Part shown: piece after piece, positions 33,789-42,966 of the stretch
How positions within the stretch are numbered: the stretch's first letter is position 1
Layout of the letters: the number at the start of each line of letters is the position of its first letter
The notes under the pieces: generated by a model
Told to the model about the DNA's origin: nothing
The model's input: only the letters and a program-made list of their open reading frames with translations
The model's database searches: none
Assembly: GCF_048820935.1 (NCBI RefSeq)
Contig: NZ_JBMERD010000001.1
Location: 124,001-188,000, forward strand
From: Algicoccus sp048820935
GTDB taxonomy: Bacteria > Pseudomonadota > Gammaproteobacteria > Burkholderiales > Burkholderiaceae_B
Length of the DNA: 64,000 nt
Reading direction: 5' to 3'
Position numbers and translations under genes: made by a program

Positions 33789-34694
33789 GTGAATAATCAA
33801 CATCTCCCTATGCCCAACATGTTGCTGGGTTTGGTTTTGTTTTACAGCTCGATGTGGTCTTTATCCACCATGGATGCGAGTGGTAAATGGTTGCTGGGAT
33901 TAGGGACACCATTAATTACGGTTGCCTGGATGCGTTATTTGGCGCATTTTGGCATTTTATGTGTTGTGGTGCTGCCTAAGCATGGCATTCAAATTCTACG
34001 CACCCAAGCGCCTCTATTTCAGTTCTTGCGTGCTTTTAGCATGCTGATCTCTACATTAACCGTCTTTACGGCATTGCATTATCTGCCACAAGCGCAAACA
34101 ACAGCGATTGCCTTTCTAGCGCCACTGATCATGCTGGCATTAGCGCCTTGGGTACTTGGTGAGCAACAGCGTCTCGCTCGTTGGATTGCAGCCGTGATTG
34201 GGTTTGCCGGTGTATTGATCGTGATTCGACCGGGTGCTGGTTTGGATCCCATTGGCGTAATTTTTGCGTTGGCGACTGCTTTTTTCTTTGCAGTGCAACA
34301 CTTGTTCAATCGCCGGGTGGCCGTGGATTCGGCTTACACCACGTTGATATGGAGTGGTTTATCCGGTGCCGTTGTCATGACTGTCACGTTGATCCTCACT
34401 TGGAAAGCCAGTGTCCCCGTGTTGTGGACCTTTAGTCCATTTCAATGGTTGGTCCTTGTTTCTATGGGGTTCACAGGCGCTTTAGGACATTTTTTACAAA
34501 TCAAAGCCTATCAACATGCGCCGGCTTCATTTTTAGCGCCATTTATGTATTTGCAAATCACGGCTGCCAGCGCATTGGGTTGGTGGATCTGGGGAGATTT
34601 CCCTGATTTGATGACATGGGTCGGAATTGCTGTGATTATCTCGAGTGGGGTTGGAATTGCCTTCTATGAACGCTGGACGTTTAAAAATCGCTGA
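33789..34694 (+). CDS. EamA/DMT-family transporter
   Basis: 301 residues with about ten hydrophobic segments in two EamA repeats (5+5), including the repeat-boundary RRVAVDSAYTTLIWSGLSG. The start is GTG at 33789. The drug/metabolite superfamily exports small solutes such as amino acids or toxic compounds; the substrate here is unknown. It ends 22 bases from the stop of the convergent ABC ATPase gene, with no clear terminator between. Confidence 0.85.
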   Translation: MNNQHLPMPNMLLGLVLFYSSMWSLSTMDASGKWLLGLGTPLITVAWMRYLAHFGILCVVVLPKHGIQILRTQAPLFQFLRAFSMLISTLTVFTALHYLPQAQTTAIAFLAPLIMLALAPWVLGEQQRLARWIAAVIGFAGVLIVIRPGAGLDPIGVIFALATAFFFAVQHLFNRRVAVDSAYTTLIWSGLSGAVVMTVTLILTWKASVPVLWTFSPFQWLVLVSMGFTGALGHFLQIKAYQHAPASFLAPFMYLQITAASALGWWIWGDFPDLMTWVGIAVIISSGVGIAFYERWTFKNR

Positions 34695-34715
34695 TATGAC
34701 TGCTGATATGGCCAT

Positions 34716-35411
34716 TTAGTCAACTGAGATTGGGTCTGGTTTCTCGACCAATCGGCCATCCTGCATTTCCAATCGTCGAGCACACTGACTAGCCAAGTCC
34801 CGATCATGTGTGACTAGAATCAGTGTGGTGCCACGGGCGCGATGCATTTCAAACATGAGCTCGGTAATCCGTGCACCTGTGGATGCGTCTAATGCACCAG
34901 TGGGTTCATCGGCAAATAACAAATCAGGTTGTGTCATGAAAGCACGTGCCAAACTGACACGCTGCTGTTCACCGCCTGATAAAGTGGTTGGGTAGTGATG
35001 GAATCGATGCCCAAGCCCGACAGACTCTAGTAAAGCTTTGGCCTGCTTTTCATTGGTTCGGCCCATGAGTTCTAATGGCAGCATGACGTTTTCTAGGGCC
35101 GTTAGATTGGGTAGCAGGTGAAATGCTTGAAACACAAAACCGACGTGTTGGGCTCGAAATTGCGCGCGTTGATCTTCATTCATCGCAAACAAGTTTTGTC
35201 CGAGCAAAGAGACTTCGCCTGCACTGGGAACATCCAAGCCTGCTAGGAGTCCAAGTAAGGTCGATTTACCTGAGCCTGAGACGCCGACAATGGCAACTGA
35301 TTCGCCGCGATTGACGTCAAAGTTGATTGAATCCAGAATACGCAGGTCTCCTTCTACGTCCTGAACCAATTTAGACAAACCCTTAACTCGAATAGCAAAC
35401 TGTTCTGACAT
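34716..35411 (-). CDS. ybbA: ABC transporter ATPase, YbbA/LolD-like
   Basis: 231 residues from the ATG at 35411. The open frame continues back to 35450, but AAAAGGA lies 10 bases upstream of the shorter start. Walker A is GVSGSGKST, the Q-loop FVFQAFHLLPNLTALENVMLP is typical of YbbA/LolD/MacB ATPases, the signature is LSGGEQQRVSLARA, and Walker B with switch is LLFADEPTGALD. The ATG overlaps the tesA ATG on the other strand in the four-base palindrome CATG. No permease partner (YbbP) is next to it here. Confidence 0.85.
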   Translation of the reverse strand: MSEQFAIRVKGLSKLVQDVEGDLRILDSINFDVNRGESVAIVGVSGSGKSTLLGLLAGLDVPSAGEVSLLGQNLFAMNEDQRAQFRAQHVGFVFQAFHLLPNLTALENVMLPLELMGRTNEKQAKALLESVGLGHRFHHYPTTLSGGEQQRVSLARAFMTQPDLLFADEPTGALDASTGARITELMFEMHRARGTTLILVTHDRDLASQCARRLEMQDGRLVEKPDPISVD

Positions 35412-36081
35412 GAAATTACGGTCCTTTTTATTACACGGCGCAATGGCCATGTGTTTGAGTCTTTCAAGTGCGGGTTTCGTGAACGCACAGCTTGCGCAAG
35501 CCAGCCAAAATGTTCAAACACCGACTACCAACGCACAACACATTTTAGTGGTTGGAGACAGTTTGTCTGCAGCTTATGGCATTGAACGAGAACTTGGCTG
35601 GGTTGAGTTGCTTAAAAAACGCCTGCATACGATGAATCCACAGCATCAGGTGACCAATGCCAGTATCAGTGGCGATACCACAAGTGGTGGTGCGAGTCGT
35701 TTATCCGCTCTATTAGAGAACCATCAACCATCGATTGTGATCATTGAGCTAGGCGCCAATGATGCCCTACGGGGCTTACCTTTATCGATGAGCCAACAAA
35801 ACCTGACCAAGATGATTGAGCAAGTACAACACGCATCCGCACAACCGGTCTTAATTGGGATGCAGATTCCACCCAATTACGGCCCAGCCTATACCAACGC
35901 CTTTAAAACGATGTTTGCAGATGTCGCACAAAACACTGGTGCGTCGTTTGTGCCTTTTTTATTGAAAGGCATTGAAATGGATCGCAACCTTTTTATTGAA
36001 GATGGCATTCACCCATCTGCGCAAGCACAACCCCAACTCCTAGAAAACGTTTGGGCGGTATTTGAGCCGCTATTGGATTAG
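35410..36081 (+). CDS. tesA: TesA-like GDSL esterase/lysophospholipase
   Basis: 223 residues. The signal peptide is MKLRSFLLHGAMAMCLSLSSAGFVNAQ. The SGNH hydrolase blocks are present: GDSLSAAYGI (Ser51), the GDTTSGG block, GANDALRG, and DGIHPSAQAQP with the catalytic Asp and His. It is a periplasmic esterase and thioesterase. The start codon shares CATG with the divergent ABC ATPase gene, an arrangement of ybbA and tesA known in many proteobacteria but rarely so tight. A strong terminator follows. Confidence 0.9.
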   Translation: MKLRSFLLHGAMAMCLSLSSAGFVNAQLAQASQNVQTPTTNAQHILVVGDSLSAAYGIERELGWVELLKKRLHTMNPQHQVTNASISGDTTSGGASRLSALLENHQPSIVIIELGANDALRGLPLSMSQQNLTKMIEQVQHASAQPVLIGMQIPPNYGPAYTNAFKTMFADVAQNTGASFVPFLLKGIEMDRNLFIEDGIHPSAQAQPQLLENVWAVFEPLLD

Positions 36082-36125
36082 CCGCTCGTCATCCATTTCC
36101 GTAATAGCAGAAGACATCAAAAAGC

Positions 36126-36162
36126 AAAAGGCCTGAGTTTGGATGTTAACTCAGGCCTTTTT
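36126..36162. terminator. Strong bidirectional terminator
   Basis: AAAAGGCCTGAGTT (36126-36139) pairs perfectly with 36148-36161 over an 8-base loop, flanked by A- and T-runs. It lies between the convergent tesA and ppiD genes and can end both transcripts. Confidence 0.92.
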
Positions 36163-36192
36163 GCAGACAATGCGAGAAATAAAAATTAAGTA

Positions 36193-38145
36193 TTAGTCAT
36201 TATCATTGGACTCAATCACAGCACGACCCTCAGGTGTGATTTTGGCACCAAATTGTTGACGCAAAATTTGCATCGCACTGGCCTCTTCCGCCTGTCCCAA
36301 TGCCTGAGAGAACTGGGCTTGCAGTTGAGCGCGCTCTGAACTTTCAATTTGCAGATTGGGTTCAATGGCCAAAACGTCAACCAATGAATAGCCATTTGAC
36401 GTTTCAACGCCAACGACACTGGGCACTTCATCTTGAGGAACAGCTAGGGCTGCGGACAGTTCAACTTCGCTCATATCCATCGCAGACACACGCGAGACGA
36501 CTTGAGCCGATCTAAAGCCTAAAGCCTCACCACCTGCTTTGATGGCCTCATAGGCTTTCTCGCCCTCTTCTCGTGCCAGTTTGAGTGCGCGTTCTTGGGT
36601 CAGGGTGTCACGAATCAAATCTTGGACAATATCAAAGGACGGGATATGCGCTGGCTTCAAATCGGTGACGCGCAAAGCAATCATCGTATCAGCTGAAAGT
36701 TCAATAGCACCTGAGTTTTGGCCTGACTTTAAAACCTCTTCAGAAAACGCCGTTTGGCGCACACGCGGATGCTCAAGTAAAGCACTGACATCGGCTGTCA
36801 TGGGCACTTCACGGTGCATCAAGGCATCGGATAAAACACCATCACGACTTAGACCATCGGCTTTTTGCAAGGTCAATCCCAATTGCTGCGCAATCGGTTC
36901 GAGTGCTTCAGGCTGGTCATAGACCATGGCTGTGAGTTGATTGCTCAGATCGGCAAACCGGGCTGAGGCCAATTGCATTTTGATTTGACTTTCGATGTCA
37001 TCGCGAACCTGCTCGAGTGGTTTGACTGAAGCGGGCTGAATACCCGTAACCAGAATCAGGTGATAGCCAAACGGACTTTCGATGATGTCACTAATGGCGT
37101 TTTCATCTAAAGCAAAGACAGCGTTTTCAACTTCAGGCACCAGGGTGTCTTTGCCAATCCAACCCAAATCACCACCTTGGCTGGCAGAGCCTGGGTCTTT
37201 TGAGCGCTCTTTAGCGATGTCCGCAAAAGCATCAGGTTGTGCACGCACATCAGTCAAAGCTTGTTCAGCGTTGGCCTTGGCTTCTTGACGTGCTTCGTCA
37301 CTTGCACCGGGTGGGACATCAAACAGAATGTGACTGACACGACGACGCTCGGCTTGACCGTAACGGGATTGATTCTGACCATAGAAAGACTGAATCTGAT
37401 CGTCGGTGACGGTTACACCTTGGGTGGCAGCGTCTTCATCGAGTACGACATATTCAATGCTAACGCTGTCAGGCACCTCTAAAGATTTGGCATGGCTGTC
37501 ATACCAAGCTTTGAGATCTGCTTCGCTGAGATCGACTTGATCCAGGTAAGCATCAGCTAAAAAGCGTCGAGTGGCCACATTGCGTTGTTCTGTCAACGCA
37601 TTGAGTATGCCGTCCATCACTACTGTGGGGATTTGTGCTGTAGAGCCAATAGGCGTTAAGACTTGCGACAAAATCATATCTGAGCGCAATTGCTGCTCAA
37701 AATCATCGGGTGTCATGCCTTGTGCCGCTAAAACCTCGCGGTAGCGATCGGGAGAAAACTGACCGTCAACCTGTAAGACGGGTACGTCGGCAATGGTTTG
37801 GCGCAACATCTCGTTTGAAACACTATAACGGCCTGCCATGGCAGCAGCGACCAGTACACGTTGGTCAATCATTTGATTCAGCAGATTCTCACGAAACGCA
37901 GGTGTATCAATGGCCTGCGCATCAAACTGTGGGCCCAATTGCATGCGCATGGACTCGAGTTGAGCGCGTCTGGCCTGATCAAACTCAGGCAAGGTGATCG
38001 AACGATCATTCACAACAGCCAGTTCTTTTTCATCGGACATAAAGCTCATATAGCCTTCAAGGCCAAAGAAAGCAAAAGCCGGCACAATCAGAATCAGCAA
38101 AATAAACTGCATCCAGCGGCGGTGATTACGTATTAAATCAAACAT
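36193..38145 (-). CDS. ppiD: Periplasmic folding chaperone PpiD (SurA/parvulin-like)
   Basis: 650 residues. One N-terminal membrane anchor (about residues 12-30, RWMQFILLILIVPAFAFFG) follows a short cytoplasmic tail. A SurA_N-like helical domain spans about 35-190. The parvulin PPIase domain is at about 268-370, with RRRVSHILFDVP, GDLGWIGKDTLVPEVENAVFAL and ESPFGYHLILV. A long C-terminal chaperone region follows. In E. coli PpiD is anchored near the SecYEG exit and assists folding of exported proteins; its parvulin domain has little isomerase activity. Single gene, ending before the terminator it shares with tesA. Confidence 0.92.
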   Translation of the reverse strand: MFDLIRNHRRWMQFILLILIVPAFAFFGLEGYMSFMSDEKELAVVNDRSITLPEFDQARRAQLESMRMQLGPQFDAQAIDTPAFRENLLNQMIDQRVLVAAAMAGRYSVSNEMLRQTIADVPVLQVDGQFSPDRYREVLAAQGMTPDDFEQQLRSDMILSQVLTPIGSTAQIPTVVMDGILNALTEQRNVATRRFLADAYLDQVDLSEADLKAWYDSHAKSLEVPDSVSIEYVVLDEDAATQGVTVTDDQIQSFYGQNQSRYGQAERRRVSHILFDVPPGASDEARQEAKANAEQALTDVRAQPDAFADIAKERSKDPGSASQGGDLGWIGKDTLVPEVENAVFALDENAISDIIESPFGYHLILVTGIQPASVKPLEQVRDDIESQIKMQLASARFADLSNQLTAMVYDQPEALEPIAQQLGLTLQKADGLSRDGVLSDALMHREVPMTADVSALLEHPRVRQTAFSEEVLKSGQNSGAIELSADTMIALRVTDLKPAHIPSFDIVQDLIRDTLTQERALKLAREEGEKAYEAIKAGGEALGFRSAQVVSRVSAMDMSEVELSAALAVPQDEVPSVVGVETSNGYSLVDVLAIEPNLQIESSERAQLQAQFSQALGQAEEASAMQILRQQFGAKITPEGRAVIESNDND

Positions 38146-38297
38146 GTTTTAGGTGCTCGTAAACCCTGATCAAATTTGGGATTGAGTGTAACACTGACAC
38201 TCTGAAATCGTAGGCGTAATCGCTGACTTTACACCTATTTGCAGTCAATATGAACGAATTTTTAGCTGACTTTAAAGATCAACTCATCGCCTTTGCT

Positions 38298-39026
38298 TCA
38301 AAATCGTTCATCAGCTCGTAAAAAACGCCAAGTGCCCGGTGCCAATTCACCGAGCTTCACTTTGCCTACACGAACCCGTTTCAAGCCAATGACTTTAAGT
38401 CCGACGAGTTCACACATGCGACGGATTTGGCGCTTGCGCCCTTCTTTAAGCCTAAATAACAATTGATCGTTATTGAGCCAACGAACATTGGCAGGTTTAA
38501 GTGTTTGCCCGTCTAATTTGAGACCGTGATTCAGCAGAGCCAGTCCATTGGGGATGAGTTTGCCACTGACTCGAACCAGGTACTCTTTTTCAATATCACT
38601 GTCTTGGCCAATGAGCTGTCGAGCAATTCGACCGTCTTGTGTGAGCACCAAGAGACCTGTGGAATCGATGTCGAGTCGACCAGCCACGGCTAAGCCATGG
38701 CGCATCGTGGGCTTGAAACGCACACCACTGCGATCTAAAGGCGATTGGTTAGATGGCTTGATCAAGGTGATCGCGGGTTGATAACCATCTTCGGCTTGGC
38801 TGGATACAATCCCCATCGGTTTATGCAATAAAATGGTGACCCGATTTTGTTGGGTTTTTTGAGCCTGACCTTTCAGAACCAATTTTTGATGCGGCCATGC
38901 TTTGTCGCCCACTTGGGCAACTTCACCATCGACTGTCACCAGTCCCTGAGCCAGATAGAGGTCAGCTTCACGTCGTGAACACAAACCTTGTTGGGCTAGA
39001 AGTTTAGAGATACGCATTTTTTCCAT
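38298..39026 (-). CDS. rRNA pseudouridine synthase (RsuA/RluB/RluF family)
   Basis: 242 residues from the ATG at 39026 (MEKMRISKLLAQ); an ATG at 39017 is also possible. An N-terminal S4 domain (ISKLLAQQGLCSRREADLYLAQG), then the catalytic block AGRLDIDSTGLLVLTQDG with the Asp of family RsuA, and QIRRMCELVGLKVIGLKRVRVG near the end. RluF is the best guess but not certain. The product isomerises one uridine in 16S or 23S rRNA. It is divergent from ubiC, with only 21 bases between starts. Confidence 0.85.
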   Translation of the reverse strand: MEKMRISKLLAQQGLCSRREADLYLAQGLVTVDGEVAQVGDKAWPHQKLVLKGQAQKTQQNRVTILLHKPMGIVSSQAEDGYQPAITLIKPSNQSPLDRSGVRFKPTMRHGLAVAGRLDIDSTGLLVLTQDGRIARQLIGQDSDIEKEYLVRVSGKLIPNGLALLNHGLKLDGQTLKPANVRWLNNDQLLFRLKEGRKRQIRRMCELVGLKVIGLKRVRVGKVKLGELAPGTWRFLRADERF

Positions 39027-39047
39027 AGGCTGCGATAATACGCCACT

Positions 39048-39590
39048 ATGATGCCTTTTCTCAAAACGACCGGCTGGCAAGAACAGCCTTTTCCGAGTTG
39101 CTCCTCCATTCAAACGGCGTGGCTCATGCGCCCTGGTGCCCTAACCACGGGTTTACGTACGTTGGGTCAGTTCCATTTGCGCGTGGTGTTTGAAGGAATC
39201 GAGTCACCACGCTTGGAAGATCGCGCCCTCTTTGGTGATGGTCCAGTTTGGAACCGTGAAGTGCTGATGTCGATTAACAATCGACCCTGTGTGCTGGCTC
39301 GAAGCCTGACGCCTTTACGTGCATCCCATGGTTGTTGGCAAGGGATTCGCCGCTTAAGCAGCCGCCCTCTAGCTGATATTTTGTATCAAGATCCACAAAT
39401 CGTACGTAGCCGCTTTGAAATTAGTCGCATTGGGCGTCATCACGGTTTGTTTCAGAGTCTGCAACGCAGTGGGCTTGAACTGAATCTGGACTGTGCGCTT
39501 TTGGCGCGCCGGTCTGTGTTTTGGCGCCAACATCAGCCTCTGATGGTGTCAGAGTGCTTTTTGCCTGATTTCTGGTCGATGGTGCTTTAG
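39048..39590 (+). CDS. ubiC: Chorismate lyase (chorismate pyruvate-lyase)
   Basis: 180 residues, similar to the E. coli enzyme in pattern though low in identity. Blocks seen are NREVLMSINNRPCVLARSLTPL, RPLADILYQDPQIVRSRFEISRIGRHHG and ARRSVFWRQHQPLMVSECFLPDFW, which carry the conserved Arg and Glu residues. It makes 4-hydroxybenzoate, the ubiquinone precursor used by UbiA. Its last 170 bases overlap the 3' end of the convergent LysR gene. The gene starts 21 bases from the pseudouridine synthase start on the opposite strand. Confidence 0.88.
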   Translation: MMPFLKTTGWQEQPFPSCSSIQTAWLMRPGALTTGLRTLGQFHLRVVFEGIESPRLEDRALFGDGPVWNREVLMSINNRPCVLARSLTPLRASHGCWQGIRRLSSRPLADILYQDPQIVRSRFEISRIGRHHGLFQSLQRSGLELNLDCALLARRSVFWRQHQPLMVSECFLPDFWSMVL

Positions 39591-40563
39591 TCTGTGCAAG
39601 TTCAGTGGATAAAGTGACTCGCATCTGTGCCAATATTCCTTGCTCATCCATCTCTTGAAATAAAGTATAAATCTCTTGTTCAAGCACTCGAACTGCGGAT
39701 GTCATTGGGCGATGGGCTGCTTTAATCAAAATCAATCGAGTACTGACTTCTGGTGAGATTAATCGGCGAACTAATAATTGTTTCTCGATGTCTTTGCCTG
39801 CAAATGCGGGACGTGCCAGCACACCGTGAACCTGTCCTTGAGCGACTAGTTCTAAAAGTAGCGGCAAATAATCCATCTCCTGCACAATCTCTAACGTGAT
39901 TCCGATCTGTGAGGCTGCAGTTTCTAGGGTGCGTCGCAAGCCGTGATTGCCACTCGGTAAAATGAGTGGCAACTGCCTAAGCTCATTTAATTTAATCAAT
40001 ATCTCAGAGTCTTTAGCCTGATTTTGCGAAGCTTTAGACACAGGTGTTTGGCCACTGGAAATCAGATACAACCCCATGTCAGCCAAGTGTTGAGCTGCAA
40101 AATATTGACTGCGACGTGCATCATGCAAAATGGCCAAATCCACGCGAGCATCGACCAACCATTCGTGCACATAACCGCTATAGCCTGACACCACATTGAG
40201 CTCGATCTTTGGGTATCTTTCGCGTATTCGGCGCAATAACGACATCCCAATCAATGAAGCAACCGTGGGGGTGAGCCCTAGGGTAATTTTTCCGGCAGGT
40301 TGATCGGCAAGTTTTTTCTGGGCAGCCATGACATCGGTCACAGCGAGCAGAAGCGGTCTCATCTTGTCTAGAAAAGCTTCGCCTTCCGGTGTCAAAGAAA
40401 CACCACGACCGTGGCGATATAGCAACCGTGTGCCACATTCTTTTTCCAAGCTCTGTATTTGGCGGCTTAATGAAGGCTGCGTGATGCCAAGCACCGCAGC
40501 TGCTCTAGACAGACTTTTGGTTTGTGCCACATGAATCAGATAATGCACTCGCGTTAAATCCAT
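39421..40563 (-). CDS. LysR-type regulator with extended C-terminus
   Basis: 380 residues. HTH at 1-60 (YLIHVAQTKSLSRAAAVLGITQPSLSRQIQSLE), a linker and an effector-binding domain (LGLTPTVASLIG; PLILPSGNHGLRRTLE) in the Nac/CysB-like class. Normal LysR proteins end near residue 300-330. From about residue 324 on, the reading frame lies inside ubiC on the other strand, giving a 56-residue, low-complexity tail rich in Thr, Ser, Ala and Asp. The gene is divergent from the ThDP enzyme gene at 40.7 kb and likely controls that cluster. Whether the tail is made is open. Confidence 0.82.
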   Translation of the reverse strand: MDLTRVHYLIHVAQTKSLSRAAAVLGITQPSLSRQIQSLEKECGTRLLYRHGRGVSLTPEGEAFLDKMRPLLLAVTDVMAAQKKLADQPAGKITLGLTPTVASLIGMSLLRRIRERYPKIELNVVSGYSGYVHEWLVDARVDLAILHDARRSQYFAAQHLADMGLYLISSGQTPVSKASQNQAKDSEILIKLNELRQLPLILPSGNHGLRRTLETAASQIGITLEIVQEMDYLPLLLELVAQGQVHGVLARPAFAGKDIEKQLLVRRLISPEVSTRLILIKAAHRPMTSAVRVLEQEIYTLFQEMDEQGILAQMRVTLSTELAQTKAPSTRNQAKSTLTPSEADVGAKTQTGAPKAHSPDSVQAHCVADSETNRDDAQCD

Positions 40564-40589
40564 GCCGAGTGACTCCGTTGACTTGGTTA

Positions 40590-40647
40590 AATACTTTCAC
40601 TGTTCTGTTATGCAATTAAATACTAACTGATATACAAAGAAAGTATT
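40590..40647. promoter_or_regulatory. Inverted repeat in the LysR/ThDP-enzyme divergent promoter
   Basis: AATACTTTC (40590-40598) has its exact complement, GAAAGTATT, at 40639-40647, 40 bases apart. Spacing and location fit a LysR binding region with two sites. It is the only clear repeat in the 146-base spacer. Confidence 0.4.
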
Positions 40648-40709
40648 GAAACAGACGGGCTCAAGACGCAAAATGACTCTCATTCATTGTTCAGATTCTG
40701 GAAATTATC

Positions 40710-42350
40710 GTGCAAACCTCTTCTCATGCTCTGATGTCCGTCCTTGCAGCCAATGGCGTTGACCGTGTGTTTTTAGTGCCCGGAGAAAGCTATCTCGGCA
40801 TTTTAGATGCACTCAATGAGTTTCCTCAGATTGACGTGGTGACCTGCCGCCACGAATCTGGTGCTGGGTTTATGGCGTGTGCCGATGGTCGTCTAACACG
40901 TCGTCCCGGCGTGTTTATGGTCAGTCGTGGCCCAGGTGCTACCAACGCCGCGATTGCTGTACACACTGCACAACAAGATGCGGTGCCTTTGATCATGATT
41001 GTGGGTCAGGTCCCTAAATCACATTTGCGCAAAGAAGCTTTCCAGGAAATTGATTACGGTCATATGTTTGGCCGAATTGCCAAATGGGTTGTTGAAGTCA
41101 CCGATCCCGCTGAATTGGCGACCGCTACATTTAGAGCCATGCGAGTCGCGACCAGTGGTACGCCAGGTCCAGTCGTGATTGTCGTACCCGAAGATATTCA
41201 GCAACAGACGGTTGAGATTCCTGAATGGACATGTCCAGAGCCAGTTGCCACGACGCTGACTGAAGCCTCACATCAAACCCTAACTTCGCAAATTCAAAAC
41301 GCAAAAAAACCGCTCATCATTGCCGGTGGCATGATGGATCAGCCCGGTGGTCGTGAAGCCTTGTTAGCCTTTGCGGAGCAGTGGCAAATTCCAGTGGCTG
41401 TCGCCTTTCGTCAGCAGGATTTGTTCCCCAATGAGCACCCTCTTTATGTGGGCGATTTGGGATTGGCCAATCCTCAGAACCAAATGGACGCATTTCACGA
41501 AAGCGACTTGATTATTGCGTTAGGCACTTTGTTAGATGACATCACCACACAGGGGTACACCTTCCCCAACCATCCTTGGCCACAACAAATACTGATTCAT
41601 TGCTACCCAGACCCCGACGTCGTTGGTGCACAATTCAACGCACAGTTTGGCATTGTGGCCAATCCTGTCACGATTGCACAAAACTTGACACCTGCTCAGG
41701 CAGAGCCCGCCAATGCAACGCGTACAAACTGGATTGCTCGATTAAAAGGTCTGTATCAACAATACGCAGCCTGGCCTGATTTCACGGCACAGAATAAGTC
41801 GCAAGAGACAAAGCAAGAAGGTGTCCCTTTTGCGCAAGTGGTTCAAGCACTTAAACGTTTGGCCCCGTCGGACGCCATCATTGCCTTGGATGCTGGCACG
41901 TTTGCTGCACCGGTCTACCGTCATTTTGAGTTTCAGCCACCGCAACGTTTGATGGCACCACTCGTAGGTGCCATGGGCTACGGCACGCCAGCAGCATTGG
42001 CCAGTCAGCTACGTTTCCCAGATCGCAAAATCATCGGCATGGCCGGTGACGGTGGGTTTTTAATGACTGGCAATGAAATCATTTTGGCGTGCGAGCGCAA
42101 ATTACCCATTCTGATGATTGTGTCAGACAACCAGTGCTATGCCTCGATCCGGATTCACCAGCTCCAAGAGTATCCAGGCCGTGATTGCCTAGGTACGGGC
42201 TTGTTCAATCCAGACTTTATTCAAGTGGCTAAAGGCTACGGCTTAGAGACACGTCGGATTGCCTGTGAGTCAGAAATTGAAGCAATCCTGAAAGAAGGTC
42301 TGGCCTATGAGGGTCCGATGCTCATTGAAGTGGCCTCACTCGCACCTTGA
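40710..42350 (+). CDS. Thiamine diphosphate-dependent enzyme (acetolactate synthase/benzoylformate decarboxylase-like)
   Basis: 546 residues, GTG start. The PYR domain has the catalytic Glu in TCRHESGAGFMACADG (residue 49). The middle domain has ILMVSRGPGATNA and a Rossmann-like fold. The PP domain has the GDG...N ThDP signature (GDGGFLMTGNEIILACERKLPILMIVSDN). Related enzymes decarboxylate or join 2-oxoacids: acetolactate synthase, glyoxylate carboligase and benzoylformate decarboxylase. With the TRAP genes and a hydroxyacid oxidase in the same cluster, a decarboxylase of the 2-oxoacid made by that oxidase is most likely. Substrate unknown. Confidence 0.85.
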   Translation: MQTSSHALMSVLAANGVDRVFLVPGESYLGILDALNEFPQIDVVTCRHESGAGFMACADGRLTRRPGVFMVSRGPGATNAAIAVHTAQQDAVPLIMIVGQVPKSHLRKEAFQEIDYGHMFGRIAKWVVEVTDPAELATATFRAMRVATSGTPGPVVIVVPEDIQQQTVEIPEWTCPEPVATTLTEASHQTLTSQIQNAKKPLIIAGGMMDQPGGREALLAFAEQWQIPVAVAFRQQDLFPNEHPLYVGDLGLANPQNQMDAFHESDLIIALGTLLDDITTQGYTFPNHPWPQQILIHCYPDPDVVGAQFNAQFGIVANPVTIAQNLTPAQAEPANATRTNWIARLKGLYQQYAAWPDFTAQNKSQETKQEGVPFAQVVQALKRLAPSDAIIALDAGTFAAPVYRHFEFQPPQRLMAPLVGAMGYGTPAALASQLRFPDRKIIGMAGDGGFLMTGNEIILACERKLPILMIVSDNQCYASIRIHQLQEYPGRDCLGTGLFNPDFIQVAKGYGLETRRIACESEIEAILKEGLAYEGPMLIEVASLAP

Positions 42351-42417
42351 TTCACAAATTTGTAGTCTGTTGTATGGGCACTGCGGTGCCCACTGAATGA
42401 CTGAACTGGAGTTGTCT

Positions 42418-42963
42418 ATGCATGCTCTCGAAAGACTGATTCTATTTTTCGAACGCATCTTTAATGCTTTAGCCGCGGTTTGCATGTTTGCCATCATGTT
42501 GATTGTGGGTCTTGATGTGGTGTTGCGTTACGCCTTTCATGCGCCGCTGATCTGGGCCTACGACTTGGTCAGCCTTTACTTCATGGTGGCTGTTTTCTTC
42601 TTTGCTGTTTCAGGAACCTATGGCGCCAATAAACATATTTCACTGGATATTTTAATTCAGAGATTTAGCCCGCTTGGTCAACGATGGGCTGAAGTTTTTA
42701 CGTCTGCCATCAGCTTGGTGCTGTTCTCTCTGATTACGTATGTCGGTGTGGAGCGAGCCTGGAATGCATTCGTGCAAGGTGATGCTACGGCAGGCCTTGT
42801 ATCGTTTCCAACTTGGATCCCGGCGGCCATTGTGCCTTTGGGCGTTGGTCTTTTGGTATTGCGACTGTTTTTTCGGTTTATTGGACAACTAGCCAGCATT
42901 CTCACGGGTCGTGACATCGTACAAAACATAGCGGCTTCACACGAACCCGGCGGGGAGATTTAA
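42418..42963 (+). CDS. TRAP transporter small permease (DctQ-type)
   Basis: 181 residues from the ATG at 42418, with GGAG 6 bases upstream; a start at 42397 lacks a ribosome site. Four hydrophobic segments are seen, the first in AAVCMFAIMLIVGLDVVLRYAF and then ISLDI after the second, as in DctQ. The small permease binds the large one. It is followed 3 bases later by the large permease and lies downstream of the ThDP enzyme gene. Confidence 0.85.
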   Translation: MHALERLILFFERIFNALAAVCMFAIMLIVGLDVVLRYAFHAPLIWAYDLVSLYFMVAVFFFAVSGTYGANKHISLDILIQRFSPLGQRWAEVFTSAISLVLFSLITYVGVERAWNAFVQGDATAGLVSFPTWIPAAIVPLGVGLLVLRLFFRFIGQLASILTGRDIVQNIAASHEPGGEI

Positions 42964-42966
42964 ACC

